From the NCBI RefSeq assembly GCF_018446385.1, contig NC_055990.1, positions 29,411,891-29,475,890 on the forward strand: DNA of 64,000 nt. Reading direction: 5' to 3'. Shown here in pieces: positions 11,068 through 23,200 of this stretch. Under the pieces are notes generated by a model. The model ran no database searches. It worked only from the letters and a program-made list of their open reading frames with translations, and had not been told where the DNA came from. Source of the DNA: Zingiber officinale. Taxonomy: Eukaryota; Streptophyta; Magnoliopsida; Zingiberales; Zingiberaceae. The translations under genes and the position numbers were made by a program. The first letter of the stretch is position 1. Each line of letters begins with the position of its first letter.

Positions 11068-12557
11068 GGGCATGTTTGGTTCGGGTTATCGCTGATAACC
11101 TTAGTTGGTTATCAACGATAATCTTGTTTGGTTTAAGTAATTCGTGATTCCGGGTAATGCAACATTCCCGCCACATCAGCAATTAGGGAATAGAACCAGG
11201 AATCAAAAAACCTTGGAAACCTTAGGTTTTCTACGATTTCGGGGTTATCAATATTTTTTTCCAAAATTACCCGAAGAGGAAAGCTTTGTTTCCACGCACT
11301 GACGGAGAGCTTGTCATCGACTCCTCCTCCTCCTCTTCCCCTGTTTCTATTATGCTATAAATCCATAACAAGGTCATCTCGTCGGCAACCAGATCGTTAT
11401 CTTCGACCATTTTATCCCGAGGTTGCAGTTTTGGATCAATTGGTAGCTTCCTGTGCTCATGCCTGGGTTTAGAAGAAGTCGGTTGGCATGGCGAGCTACG
11501 TCGAGGATACCGAGCTACGCCTTGGTTTGTCGGGATCCGATGAGCTGGCTACAAGGGGTAGCAAAAGGTCGCTGCCGGAGGATAACGCTGCGGGCGACGA
11601 CTCCAGCTGCGGGCGACGGGTAGGTGTTTGGTGAAATTCTAGGGCTCAAGTGGTTGGTTGGTCGCCGATCCGAACGTACAGGAAGAACAGCTTCCAGGCG
11701 ATGAAGGTGGAGTCAGAGGCTTCTGGGTTGTTCGTGAAGGTTAGCATGGATGGACCTCCTTACTTGAGGAAGATTGATCTCAAGGTTTACAAAGGGTACA
11801 AGGAACTCAGGGAGGGCTTAGACGGCATGTTCAACTGCTTCTCTCAAGGTGAAGAAGCATGATCTAACAGCTATTTCCATAAAAATATGTTCTTTTTTAT
11901 GTTTTGCCACAAATTAGTAATGAAAATTTCTGTTCTTCTATTATTCAGGAGAATTGTCAAGAAAAGAAGGGTGTAATGGATCTGAATTCGCCATAACCGT
12001 CGAAGAGGAGATGAGCAGGGATGTCGATCGCGACATCACTATGCCTTCTCTTCCCTCTAAGCTCTGTACCTGTTCGTTCTTCATGGAGATGGCGCACCAG
12101 CGGCTTGCGGAGGAGGCGACACCGGTGCCGGTTGCTTGCGGAGGAGGCAGCGCTGGTTGCTTGCGGAGGGACCATGCGAGCTTCAGTCCCCGCTCCGCAG
12201 CGAGATCGTGGCCGCTTGCAACGCCTGTGGAGAACGTAGGTGCGGCGTCGGCGGTGGTCGCGGTTGGGCCGATGGATGCGCGTGTGAATGAGGAAGAGAC
12301 TCGTTATTGGAGTTCGGAAACAATGGCAGGGAAGAAGAGAAGTCACGGGAGAGAAGAGATAAAAAAGGTTTTCATTCAATTAACTTAATTCAAAAAGTTA
12401 AAGGGTAAATTAGTAAATGTAAAACTAAGTAATTGCATAATCTTAGTTGAACCAAACACCTAATAAGTTATGTTGTATTCCCCATAACTTTTGTTATGTG
12501 ATTACCTGGTAATCACATAACCAAGGTTATAGATGATGACTTGAACCAAACACACCC
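11068..12557. mobile_element. PIF/Harbinger-type nonautonomous DNA transposon with captured host gene fragment
   Basis: The terminal inverted repeats are GGGCATGTTTGGTTC (11068-11082) and, at the other end, GAACCAAACACACCC (12543-12557); 13 of 15 positions match when one is reversed. They are flanked by TAA at 11065-11067 and 12558-12560. This end sequence and a TAA/TTA target are the hallmark of the PIF/Harbinger (Tourist) superfamily. The flanking DNA is continuous LTR sequence when the element is removed. The 1.49-kb interior encodes no transposase but holds a large Aux/IAA gene segment (see next entry), so it is a Pack-type element mobilised in trans. Confidence 0.9.
11488..12013 (+). pseudogene. 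Captured Aux/IAA auxin-repressor gene fragment
   Basis: Aux/IAA proteins are nuclear auxin co-receptors and repressors. From the ATG at 11488 the frame reads MASYVEDTELRLGLSG, domain I (EAR motif LRLGL). The same frame continues through a TGA (11632-11634) into [17 protein letters not shown], domain II, the degron, with S where GWPPI/V has P. It then reaches [15 protein letters not shown] and [13 protein letters not shown], domain III. A GT..AG intron (11849-11948) is retained and splices in phase to GELSRKEGCNGSEFAITVEEE, the start of domain IV. The rest of domain IV (GDWMLVGDVPW in the family) is absent. The retained intron indicates capture of genomic DNA. The in-frame stop, degron change and missing end argue against a working repressor, though antisense or small-RNA effects are possible. 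Confidence 0.88.
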
Positions 12558-14201
12558 TAAGTGTATTGAGTAGGACCATTTTAGGTAAGTTTTTTTTATA
12601 CTGACTTTATAAAAGAACTAGACCTTAGTTATTATGAAAGTGTGTACTCTTAATCCTAATATAATAACAAGCATATATATTTAGTATCTATTTATTTAAC
12701 TTATCAAATGGTGAGATTTAGTTTGATAAATCAATAGGTTCGATAAGTTGGGAAATGATATTACTTATAGTGTGTGTTGTTAATTATAGAAGGAAACTGT
12801 ATCCTAGTTATCTCGGTTGAGAATGTCCCCAAGAGGAGCTCATAATGATTGTCATGTTAAACCATGCAGGTGGACTTAGTCCGACATGACAATAAAGTTG
12901 AGTGGTACTACTCTTGGAGTTAGATATTAATTAAGTGAGTTGTCAGTAACTTACTTAATTAGTGGGCATTCATTATCTTAAACACAGGGAAACTAACACA
13001 CTCATGATAAGAAGGAGCCCATAAATATAATTTGGGATTGGTGCGGTAGTGTAACAATAACTCTCTAGTGGAATGAGTTATTGTTGATAAACTTGAGTTG
13101 TGTGTTCGGGGCGAACACGGGATACTCAAGCTCATCGAAAGGCTAAAATCAATTTCTCCTCTAGGTCCCTGTCGTAGCCTCATTAAAGTCTCAAGTCCAT
13201 CCAAATAAAATCCCTTCTTGGTGTCCAAGAAAGGAGGTCGGCCCATTGCTTGGTGACCAAGCAATGGCCGACCAGCATCTCCTTAAGAGGGTCGGCCCTC
13301 TTGCTTGGTGACCAAGCAAGTAGGGGTAGGCCATAATAAATTCAAATAGGAGGGGTGTTTTGAATTTTTAAAATCTTCTCTTTGTAGAAAACTATAAGTT
13401 TTAAAAGAAAGATTTTAATTTTTAAAAAAACTTTCCTTATTTGAATTAGGTCACATGATTTAATAGAGAGTTTTAAAAGTTTTAAAACTTTCCTTTTTTA
13501 ACCATCCTCATGGTTTTAGAAAAAAAAAAGGAAGAGAAGTTTTAAAAATTAAAATTTTCTATTTATGTTAAAAAAAGGAAATTTTTGAAGAGAAATTTTA
13601 AATTTTAAAACATGGCTTTAATTTTTAAAACTTCTCTTCCTTTTTAACATCCACTTTAGGAAAGAGAGCTTGTAAGATTTTATAAGAGGATTTCTTCTTG
13701 TAAAATTTTATTAAAAAAAAAATTATTATTCCTTCCTATAAGTGGCCGACCACCCTTGCTTGGTGCCCAAGCAAGGGGTCGGCCAAGATTAAATCAAGAC
13801 AATCATTGATTTGGTAATTGATTCAATCAAGAAGAAAGAAAAAGAAAAATAAAAAGGGAAAAGGAAAAACTAGAGGAAGATTTTAATTTTTGTAAAAATT
13901 CTTTCCTTATTTGCCTTGGACGAGTAATATAAAATAAGGGGTGAGGAGGCCTCACAAGATACAATTCTTATTCTCTTGTTGGTGATCTTTTTGGTGGTCG
14001 GCCCTCTCTCCTTCTCTTCTCCCTTTGCTCTATTTTGCTCCTTGGTGGTGGTGGTCGAATACTAGAAGGAGGAGAAGCACTTTTGAGTGGTGTTCATCTT
14101 GGAGGATCGTCGCCCACACGACGTCCAAGGCGAGGCGAGGAATACGACAGAAGATCTTGAGGTCATTAGCTTACAAAGAAAAGGTATAACTAGTAATTTT
14201 C

Positions 14202-15260
14202 TGTTGGGACCTTGACGTCCGCTAGAGGGGAGGTGAATAGCGTCTCACCCAAATCGTCGCTTCCTACAATGGTTAGTGTGCACAGCGGAAATACAAGATA
14301 AACACTAACAATAGAAAGCAAATCTAACACGTTGATTTAACGTGGTTCGGAGATAAAGCTCCTACTCCACGGTTGTCCGTAAGGTGGACGATCTCGATCC
14401 GTCGGTGTATGATTCCCCGGAGAACTTCCAGCTAGCTCGCGTAGCTCCTTGTGGGTGGAGAAATCTCGTCATAACCTCGTACAAGCACGCTAGATCACTT
14501 GGGCACTTGGAGACTCTAATTAGGGTTAACCACCACTAATTTCGTCAACTTCAACCAAGCTTCCAATGCTTGGTTATATAGGCCACGGGTTAGAAAACCC
14601 CGCCTACCAGTCGACTGCCAAAACATGCAGTCGACTGCCCTTCGTGGAAATTCGACCGTTGCAGTCCAACGGCTCAATACCAACCCTCTGTTCGCTACCA
14701 GTCGACTGCACCAGTCGACTGATGAAACCACCAGTCGACTGCTATAGTAACACTACAGTACTGCTACAGTAAACCCTAATTTTGGAATTTTACCCCGAGT
14801 ACATTCACTCAGCACTCGTTTTCGCCCGACCAACCTAGACCTAGCCTTCTAGCCTCCTCCATCAGCCTTGCGTCCCTCGGATGCCTCCCCATCCTTCACG
14901 TCTTGCCTTCTGGAGCTTCCATCGGCCTTGTCATTGTTGTCGGGTCTTCCTTTGTCAAGAGGTCGCGTCTCTGGGACTTCATCCATTGCCAAGTCACACT
15001 TGGACTTATGTTGCCAAGACTACATGCTTGGACTTACACCGCCAAGACTCATCCTTGGACTTTCCTCCTTTGCCAAGATCACACTTGGACTTACGTTGCC
15101 AAGACTACATGCTTGGACTTACTCCGCCAAGACTCACCCTTGGACTTTCCTTGTTGTACCTGTATCCTGCACACTCACAATGCATATCAAATACAATAAT
15201 AAATCTAACTTAAACCTTTGCCCAAACATCAAAACCTAGGGTACCCAGATTGCTCCAACA
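14202..15260 (-). repeat. 3' LTR of element B (1059 bp)
   Basis: It matches the LTR at 27553-28550 but is 61 bp longer. The main cause is a tandem duplication near 14993-15150 (two rounds of ACTTGGACTTACGTTGCC...CCGCCAAGACTCA, versus one in the right LTR). It contains five copies of the palindrome CAGTCGACTG between about 14605 and 14745. Confidence 0.92.
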
Positions 15261-15277
15261 ATCTCCCCCTTTTTGAT
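15261..15277 (-). promoter_or_regulatory. Polypurine tract of element B
   Basis: The plus strand reads ATCTCCCCCTTTTTGAT directly after the left LTR. Its reverse complement is a purine tract ending GGGGGAGAT next to the LTR, as required for a minus-strand element. Confidence 0.8.
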
Positions 15278-16336
15278 GTTTGGCAACCCGTTTAAGTTAG
15301 GGAAACAATATAGCAATACATATGCAAATAAATATATGTAATCTACACATGCATAAATCATGGAACCTAATCCTAGGCTCCCCCTTCACCTAAGCTCCCC
15401 CTTGAGCTAGGATTTCTTGCAAAGGTAAACTTCTCACCTTTTGCTAATAAATGAGCAATCGCTCCCCCTTCACCTAAGCTCCCCCTTGAGCTAGGATTTC
15501 TTGCAAAGGTATGTAAGTTTCCCACTTAAACCTAAACTTCTCCCCCTTTGCCATACATCAAAAAGAGCTCCAACAATATCCCAATTATTGGACTCTTTGA
15601 CCTCTAATGACCATAAACATTATGTATCAATCCCCCATAAGATTACATACATGTTCACCACTCTTTTGGTCATTTTCTAATGCTTAAAAAAATATTTTCA
15701 GACCGTATCAGTCGACTGCTATAAGTATCAGTCGACTGCCATCGTCAAAATGAGCTTACAGAGACATTATGTGCTCATGAACAGTGTTACCAGTCGACTA
15801 GTAAAACCAGCAGTCGACTGGCCTCGTCAAAATGAGCTTACAGAGGTCCTCTGTGATGAAAATTACTGTTACCAGTCGACTGGTAACTGTACCAGTCGAC
15901 TGGTACTCTTTTTTTGGCAAAAATCAACCTTTTTTACCCACTTTTAGAAATACGTCAAAAATTCCACAGACCTCCAAAAAATCTCAAATTTTGTGGAGAG
16001 ATCTATTTTTATCCATGTCTACTTGGGAAAAATATATATAAAAATATATTTATCACAGATCCCAAGATTAACACAAAATTCAAAACTAGCTAAATGGTTC
16101 AATTGAACCTTGACCTAAAGTCCTAGTTTTGGCTTCCTCTTGATGTATTTGCCCATACTAAACCATAATGCATCCCTAGCATTAGTTTATATGACATATA
16201 TACATCAAAAACTAATTTTCATGCAATATGAACCCAATTCATATTTCCATGCATGAAACATATCCCAATTGTGCCAACCCACTAGGTTAGAGGCTTAAGT
16301 CTGTCTCCTAACCACTTGGCACATTTGATAACCCAT
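15278..16336 (-). other. Element B 3' noncoding region with palindrome cluster
   Basis: There is no coding potential that I can support. It has a near-duplicate block (CTCCCCCTTCACCTAAGCTC, seen twice at about 15385 and 15462) and a second cluster of CAGTCGACTG palindromes at about 15705-15905, one of them mutated (AGTCGACTAG near 15792). It lies between the gag stop and the PPT. Confidence 0.65.
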
Positions 16337-17599
16337 CTACCATGGGTCCCAAAAGCTCTTCCTAACCTTAGGAATCTTAACCTTAGTCACCTCCCTTGGT
16401 GACTCATCCACTATGGCTAGGCCACTTCGGTGCACCTCGGGTGACACTTGGCCTACAAAACTCACCTTCTTAACGTTAGACACATTGTCTTTGGTTAATT
16501 TCTTCTTGTCCTTAACCTTGGACATCCCATCCTTGCCATAATTATATGCCACCCTAGCATATTCCTTCTTATTGGCCTTAGATGACTCTCCCTTATCCTT
16601 GGTCACACCTCCCTTACCAATGTCATGTGCTACCTTAGCACTTGACCTCCTTTTGGTCTTGGAGGGACCTAATTTGACATTTTTGGGTCTTTGACCACCC
16701 AAATATATGTTAAGTCCTTTAGATCCAATAATGAACCTCTCTAGGATTTTCTCCATTTCCTCAAGCTTTGTCTTCAAGGCTTGATTTTCCAATTCTAGGG
16801 TTCTAACCCTAAAGTCAACATGTCCACCTTGGGCATCCCTAAACCTACCCACCTTCCTAGACATATGTCTCTCTTTCTTGGGATTAATGCCTAGGTTTTC
16901 AACCACCTTCTTCTCCTTAGGCAAGATAGGTTGTTTCCTTTTAGCTCTATCATTTGAAAATGATTTCCTAGGGTTATCACCTACATTAATCCTATTCCTA
17001 TCATTATATCTAAAACCATAAATATGCATGGGAAAATAATTCATATTATTTTTAACATGCATGGAGGAATTTGAATTTGAACTTAAATTCAAATTAGGGT
17101 TTACCTTACCCTTTACCTTTGGAGCTCCCCCTTGACATAAGCCTCCATTCTTCCTCCACTTCTTCAAGTGCGCCAATTTCTTGAGCTCTCCTCTCCTTGG
17201 GCACTTTGTGTGGTAGTGTCCCCACTCACCACACGTGAAACGCCTAATGTGCTTCTTCTCCTTCTTCTTCTTCTTACAACTCACATTAGTTTCTAAATTA
17301 ACTTTAGTGAGTTTAGGGTTTACCTCCTTTACCTTCTTGAGCGAAGGACACCTACTCTTGTAGTGCCCCATCTTACCACACTCAAAACATTTGATGTGGT
17401 CCTTTGTGCTCTTATTGGTAGTTGAAGTGGAGGGTTGAGCTTTCAAGATCTCCTCTTCCTTGGATTGCTCTTCTTCCTCTTCACTTGAAGATGTGGACGA
17501 CTCCACTTCTTCCTCCCTTGAAGATGTGGATGATACCTCCTCATCTTCCTTCTCCTCCTCGGATGTTGAACACGTATCAACATCCGATTGGTCCTTCTC
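16337..17599 (-). pseudogene. Element B Gag, C-terminal two thirds with two zinc knuckles
   Basis: The frame runs from the element A junction (17599) to the stop at 16337. In order it has an acidic Ser/Glu-rich stretch (SSTSSSEEEEEQSKEEE), knuckle 1 CFECGKMGHYKSRC, a lysine-rich linker, knuckle 2 FTCGEWGHYHTKC, a basic Asn-rich region, a short coiled coil (TLELENQALKTKLEEMEKIL) and a Lys-rich tail ending KSFWDPW. Both knuckles have full CCHC ligands. The first third of this gag lies on the other side of element A (27095-27487), where the frame joins after removing A and one TTCTC. Gag would bind and package element RNA. No pol follows the stop. Confidence 0.85.
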
Positions 17600-20016
17600 T
17601 GTTGGTTGCTACTCGGAAAACCTAGAGGTTCCACTGTACAAAAATTTTGTACAAAGGTCTGAACCTTTTCCTAGCTACCATGTGTTTTTTAAAATTAAAT
17701 TTTGGATCGCCTGCGGAACTTAACACGTTTGATCCAAAACTTAATCTATTCGTTCTTTTAGGTTTTGACTTGGATCTCCTGCGGAACTTAACACGTTCGA
17801 CCCAAATCACCTTAAGTTATTAATTCCATTAAATATTAATTTCCATAATTGGTTCCTAGTACTGACGTGGCGAGGCACACAGCCTTCTTGGATATGGGAG
17901 CAACCACCACCGACTAGACAAAACCTTTTATGGAAAGCTAATATTTAATTTCCTAAAATAACTTTAGGTTAACCGAAAAGAACAATCAAATCATAAGGAT
18001 AAATAAAACAAAAGAACACAACATCGAAAAACATATTCGAAATACTAGAATCGTAAGCCTCTTGTATTTGGTATTATTTCCATAAATAACTAGTATGATG
18101 CGGAAAGGAAAAATTACTAGTTATACCTTCTAGAAAGACCTCTTGATCTTCTACCGTATTCCTCTTTTAACCTCGGACGTTGTGTGGGCAACGATCTTCC
18201 GAGATGAGAAAACACCAACCACCTTCTTCTCCTCCTAGCTAGGTTCGGCCACAATGAGGAAGCTTTACCAAGGATGAAGAACAAAACATCAACCAAGCTC
18301 TAAGAGATGCAAGCTTTCTCTCTTTCTTCTTCTTCTTCTCCAAGTAGTATCCGGCCACCACAAGAGCTCCAAGGGAGATGAAGGATTCGACCACCACAAG
18401 AGGAAGAGAGGGAGAGGATGATGGCCGGCCACAACACCAAGGAAAAGAGGGAGAGAAATAATAGAGGTTGTATCTCATGAAGGCACCCCCACCCCTTCTT
18501 TTATATTCCTTAGCCTTGGTAAATTAGGAAATTTAATTACAATAAAATTTCCTTAATTTCCTTGACATGATTTAATTGAGAAAAATAAAATAAAATTTCC
18601 CAATTAAACTATAATGGCCAACCACATCATGGAGAAATAAATTAGACAAGTTTTAATCAACAAATTAAAACTTCCTAATTTGTCTTTGGAAATTTTAAAA
18701 AATAAAATTTCCCTTTATAATCCCTTCATGGTTGATTAAAAGAAATTTCTATAATTTTAATTTTTCAATATGTGAATAATTTTTAAAGAGAAAATAAAAT
18801 ATTTCTCCGATCTACAAATAAGGAAAGAGATTTAATCTTTTTCTTTAATCTTTTGTAGATCCTTTTCAAGAGAGATATTTTAATTTTAATTCTCTTTAAT
18901 AAATTATATCTTCCACATAATAAAAATTAAAATTAAAATTCTTTTTAATTTAATTATGGCCGACCCCTCTAGCTTGGGTTCAAGCTAGGGCAGGCCACCC
19001 TAAACCATGCTTAGGCCGGCCCTAGCTTGATTCCCAAGCTAGCTTGGCCGGCCCCCTTTAGGTGGGTATAGAAGGTGGGTATAAGTGGGTATAGTACTCT
19101 ATAAATAAGATGCTACGATAGGGACCGAGAGGAGGAATTGGTTTTGGTCTCCCGATAAAATTAAGCATCTCATGTTCGCCCCGAACACACAACTTAATTT
19201 TATCAATAATAATTCATTCCACTAGAGAACTATTATTGAACTACCGCACCAATCCCAAATTACATTTTTGGGCTCCTTCTTATTATGAGTGTATTAGTCT
19301 CCCTGTGTTTAAGATATCGAATGTCCACTAATTAAGTGAGTTACTGACAACTCATTTAATTAATGTCTTAGTCCAAGAGTAGTACCACTCAACCTTATCA
19401 TCATGTCGGACTAAGTCCACCTGCAGGGTTTAACATGACAATCCTTATGAGCTCCTCTTGGGGACATTATCAACCTAGTATCTCTAGGACACAGCTTCCT
19501 TCTATGATCAACAACACACACTATAAGTGATATCATTTCCCAACTTATCGGGCTTATTGATTCATCGAACTAAATCTCACCCTTTGATAAATTATAGAAA
19601 TAAATATCAAATACATGTACTTGTTATTATATTAGGATTAAGAGCACACACTTCTATAATAACTGAGGTCTTTGTTTCTTTATAAAGTCAGTATAAAAGA
19701 AACTACCTCTAATGGTCCTACTCAATACACTCTAAGTGTACTAGTGTAATTATATAGTTAAGATAAACTAATTCCTAATTACACTACGACCTTCCAATGG
19801 TTTGTTCCTTTCCATTTTGGTCGTGAGCTACTGTTTATAATTTATAAGGTACTGATAACATGATCTTCTGTGTGTGTCACCACACACCATGTTATCTACA
19901 ATATAAATTAATTGAGCAACTACATTTATCGTAAATGTAGACATTTGATCAATGTGATTCTTATTTCTAGATAAATGTTTATACCAAAAGCTAGGCTTTT
20001 AGTATACATCCTAACA
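17600..20016 (-). repeat. 3' LTR of element A (2417 bp)
   Basis: It starts TGTTGGTTGC and ends ATCCTAACA. It has the same length as the right LTR, with scattered substitutions (for example, near 17687, 17776 and 17880). The terminal inverted repeat is imperfect (TGTTGG/CTAACA), with one change from the CCAACA of D. Confidence 0.93.
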
Positions 20017-23000
20017 ATCTCCCACTTATACTAAAAGACTAAGCTGCTGTATCTGCTGTCATTCATCTGATTCCCAATCCTTCAACATGTCCATCAAAAG
20101 CTCTTGCCTTAAGGACCTTAGTGAAAGGATCTATAGGTCATCACCTGATGCAATCTAGGCGGCAACAACTTCTCCTCGTTTATACGATTTCTCATATTGG
20201 GTGGTACTTGCGCTCTATTGTGTTTACTTGCCTTATAGACTTTATAGTTTCTTCGAGTTTGCTACTGCACCAATATTATTACAATAAATTGTAATAATCT
20301 TTGGACAAACCAGAAATCATATCTAAGTCTATCTTGAGGTTATTGAGTCATTCAACTTTTATGGCTACCTCAGAGGTTTGCCATATACTCAGCTTCTATG
20401 GTGGAGTCCAGAAAAGCACCTATGCTTATCACTCTTTCATAGTTATGACTTTACCTCCTAAAGTAAACACAAAAACCCTAAGGTTGACTTACTATTGTCC
20501 CTATCCGACTGGAAGTCAAAATCCGTGCAACCCACAGGGACTAAATTAACTGCCTTGTAAGCTAGCATATAATCTCTAGTGCCTCTAAGGTACTTCAATA
20601 TATGCTTTACTGCAGTCCAATGTCCTTGTCCAGGGTTACTTTGATATCTGCTAATTATGCCCTTGGCAAAACAGATTTCTAATCTCGTGCATAGCATACA
20701 TTAGGCTTCCAACAGCCGAAGCATAAAGAACTGTCTTCATTTCCTCTATCTCCTTTGATGTCTACGGAGACATTTCTTTAGATAAAGTTACTCCATGCTA
20801 AAAAGGTAAGAAACCTTTCTTGGAGTGTTGCATGCTTAAAACGAGAAAGGATTTTTTCCGATATATGAAGCTTGAGATAAGTAAAATATTCTTTTCTTGC
20901 GATCCCTTATTACTTTGATCCCAAGAATATATTTATTCTCCCAAGTCCTTCATATCGAATTATTTGGACGACCATACCCTTACTTCTGACAACATTTTGA
21001 TATTGTTTCCGACTACCAAAAATGTTATCTACGTATAGTACAAGAAATACCACCACGTTTCCATCACACCTTTTGTATACACAAGACTTATCCGGTTATT
21101 AAATAAATCCATAGGTCTGGATTACTTTGATAAACCGGATGTTCCAAGACCTTGAAGCTTTGCCTCAATCCATAGACTGATTGAGCTTGCACACAAGATG
21201 CTCTTAGCCTTTTGCAATGAACCCTTCTGGTTGCTTTATATGGATGCTTTCTTCAAGACTTCCATTAAGGAATGTTGTCTTGACATCCACTTGCCAAATA
21301 GATAAAAGAATCCGGATAGACTTTAAGCATGGCTAGCAGTGAAAAAGTTTCCTTTTTCATCTAGCCTTGCTTTTGAAAGTTTCTACCTTCCTATCTATCC
21401 CTCTTTTCCTATTATAGACCTTTTTACACCCAAAGGCTTTTACACCATTTGGTGTTTCTACAAGCTTCCAGATTTTATTAGAATACATATATTCTATTAT
21501 TCATTACTCTTTGCCAAGATGTTGCATCTTTATCTTGGAGTGCTTCGTCATATGTCCGGAGATTAGGTTCATGTCCTCCAGAGATCGAGTCTAAAAAACT
21601 CTCCCAAAACATGAATCCTTTTAGGTTGCCTAACAACCCTCCCACTACGACAAGACACTTTCTGCAATTGTGTATCATTTGTGATACGTGTTGCAGTTTC
21701 CTTGTGGTATCTCATCTTGTACAGTTGGTACTAGATTAGACATGTCTTTTATTATTTCCTTAAGAACAAATTTTCTTATGGGCACAAGGTTTATTACATA
21801 GTCCTTTTCTAAAAATCGGTCATTGATGCTAACAATGACCTTCTGATTTTTAAGACTATAAACCTACTTTCATTTCTCTAGGATAACCCACAAACAAGTG
21901 AATTCCTGTCCAACTTATCATTGTCTCTCTTCTGCATATGTGCTGGACTACCCGAATCCGAATACGCTTCGAAATAGGCTTACGCCTATTCAGCAATTCT
22001 ATATGAGTAGAGAGTTCTGTCTTTGGAAGGTACTATATTCATTTCCGTTTCCAGAGTATATCCTTAAAATAATTTTGGTAATATTCTAAATAACTCATCA
22101 ATCTACTTATTTCCATAAGAGTCCTATACCTTCCTTTTTCTACACCATTCTGTAGGGGTGTACCAGGTGTAGTTAGTTGGGATTGAATCCCTACTTTTGA
22201 TAAGTGACTCCTAAATTCTCCCAAGAGGTACTTGCCACTACCATCTCACCGTAGTGTCTTGATACTTTTACTTTGATGTTTCTCCGCATCAGCCTAGTAC
22301 TCTTTGAACTAATCAAAGCACTTAGTCTTGCGACACATTAAGTAAATGTATTTGTATCTTGAATAATTGTCTATAAAATAGATGAAATATTCAATACTAC
22401 CTCTTGTCTGGATAGTCATAGGATCACACAAATCAGAATTCCAACATATCTTTGGCTCCATACCCCTTAGACTTAAAAGCTTCTTGATTATTTTTCCTTC
22501 CAAGTAAGACTAGCAGGTTAGAAAGATTTCCACTACCAATGAACCCAAAAGTTCATCAGCTACCAATGAATCCTACTCAAGTTAATATAACCTAGCCTTA
22601 GATGTCAAAGATATAATTGGTTCATCTCCGAAGGTTGCTTTCTCTTAAAATTAGAAGATGTGTTACTAATTTCCATTTGTTGCATCGTGGGAGTTATTGG
22701 ATTATAAATTGTCAACCATCATACCAGAATAAATAACTTCCCTATTTTTCTTGATAACAACTTTGTTATCAAAATAGACACAATATCTATTCTATAATAG
22801 TTTAGAAACTGAAATCAGGTTCTTTCTAAACTTAGTATGTAAAGACAATTTCTAATAATCCAAATTTTATTCCTATTAGAGAATAAACCTCTCCCACTGC
22901 AACAGCTGCTACTTTTACAGTAGTGCCCATGTGGACGGTGTTTTTTATTTTCATATAGTTGTCGGGTTTCCTGGAACCCTGCAATGAATTGCAGAATGAT

Positions 23001-23200
23001 TAATGGTATCTGTATCTACACTCCAGGTTCTGCTAGATAACACCACTAGACATGTTTCAACTAATGAATTAAATACACCTTAATTGTTCTTAGTTCTAAG
23101 AAGACAGTCTACCTTAATGTCCAAGTCCTATTTCCAATCATTACAATTAAGACTACTAAGTCTTTTCTATAGTATAACAACTAGGAAATTGACAAATATT
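20017..23200 (-). pseudogene. Fragmented copia pol of element A
   Basis: From left to right on the plus strand the minus-strand remnants run RNase H/RT C-terminus (20458-20697, [30 protein letters not shown]), RT fingers and linker (about 20870-21680), integrase C-terminal part (about 21720-22224, QSQLTTPGTPLQNGV), integrase N-terminal part (22309-22650), and protease/knuckle region (about 22680-23160). Every segment has frameshifts, and some blocks are shortened relative to C (for example, the region around 21290-21350). The PPT ATCTCCCACTTATA (reverse) sits at 20017-20030. No gag of useful length can be recognised upstream. Confidence 0.85.

Noticed and set aside
11957-12379. Minus-strand open frame of 140 codons in the Harbinger element
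   Set aside because: It is antisense to the captured Aux/IAA exon and to GC-rich filler, with no family match.
14868-15239. Three overlapping open frames in the element B LTR, and equivalents at 28243-28529
   Set aside because: They are produced by the tandem ACTTGGACTT/GCCAAGACT repeats of the LTR; no family resemblance and no conserved frame.
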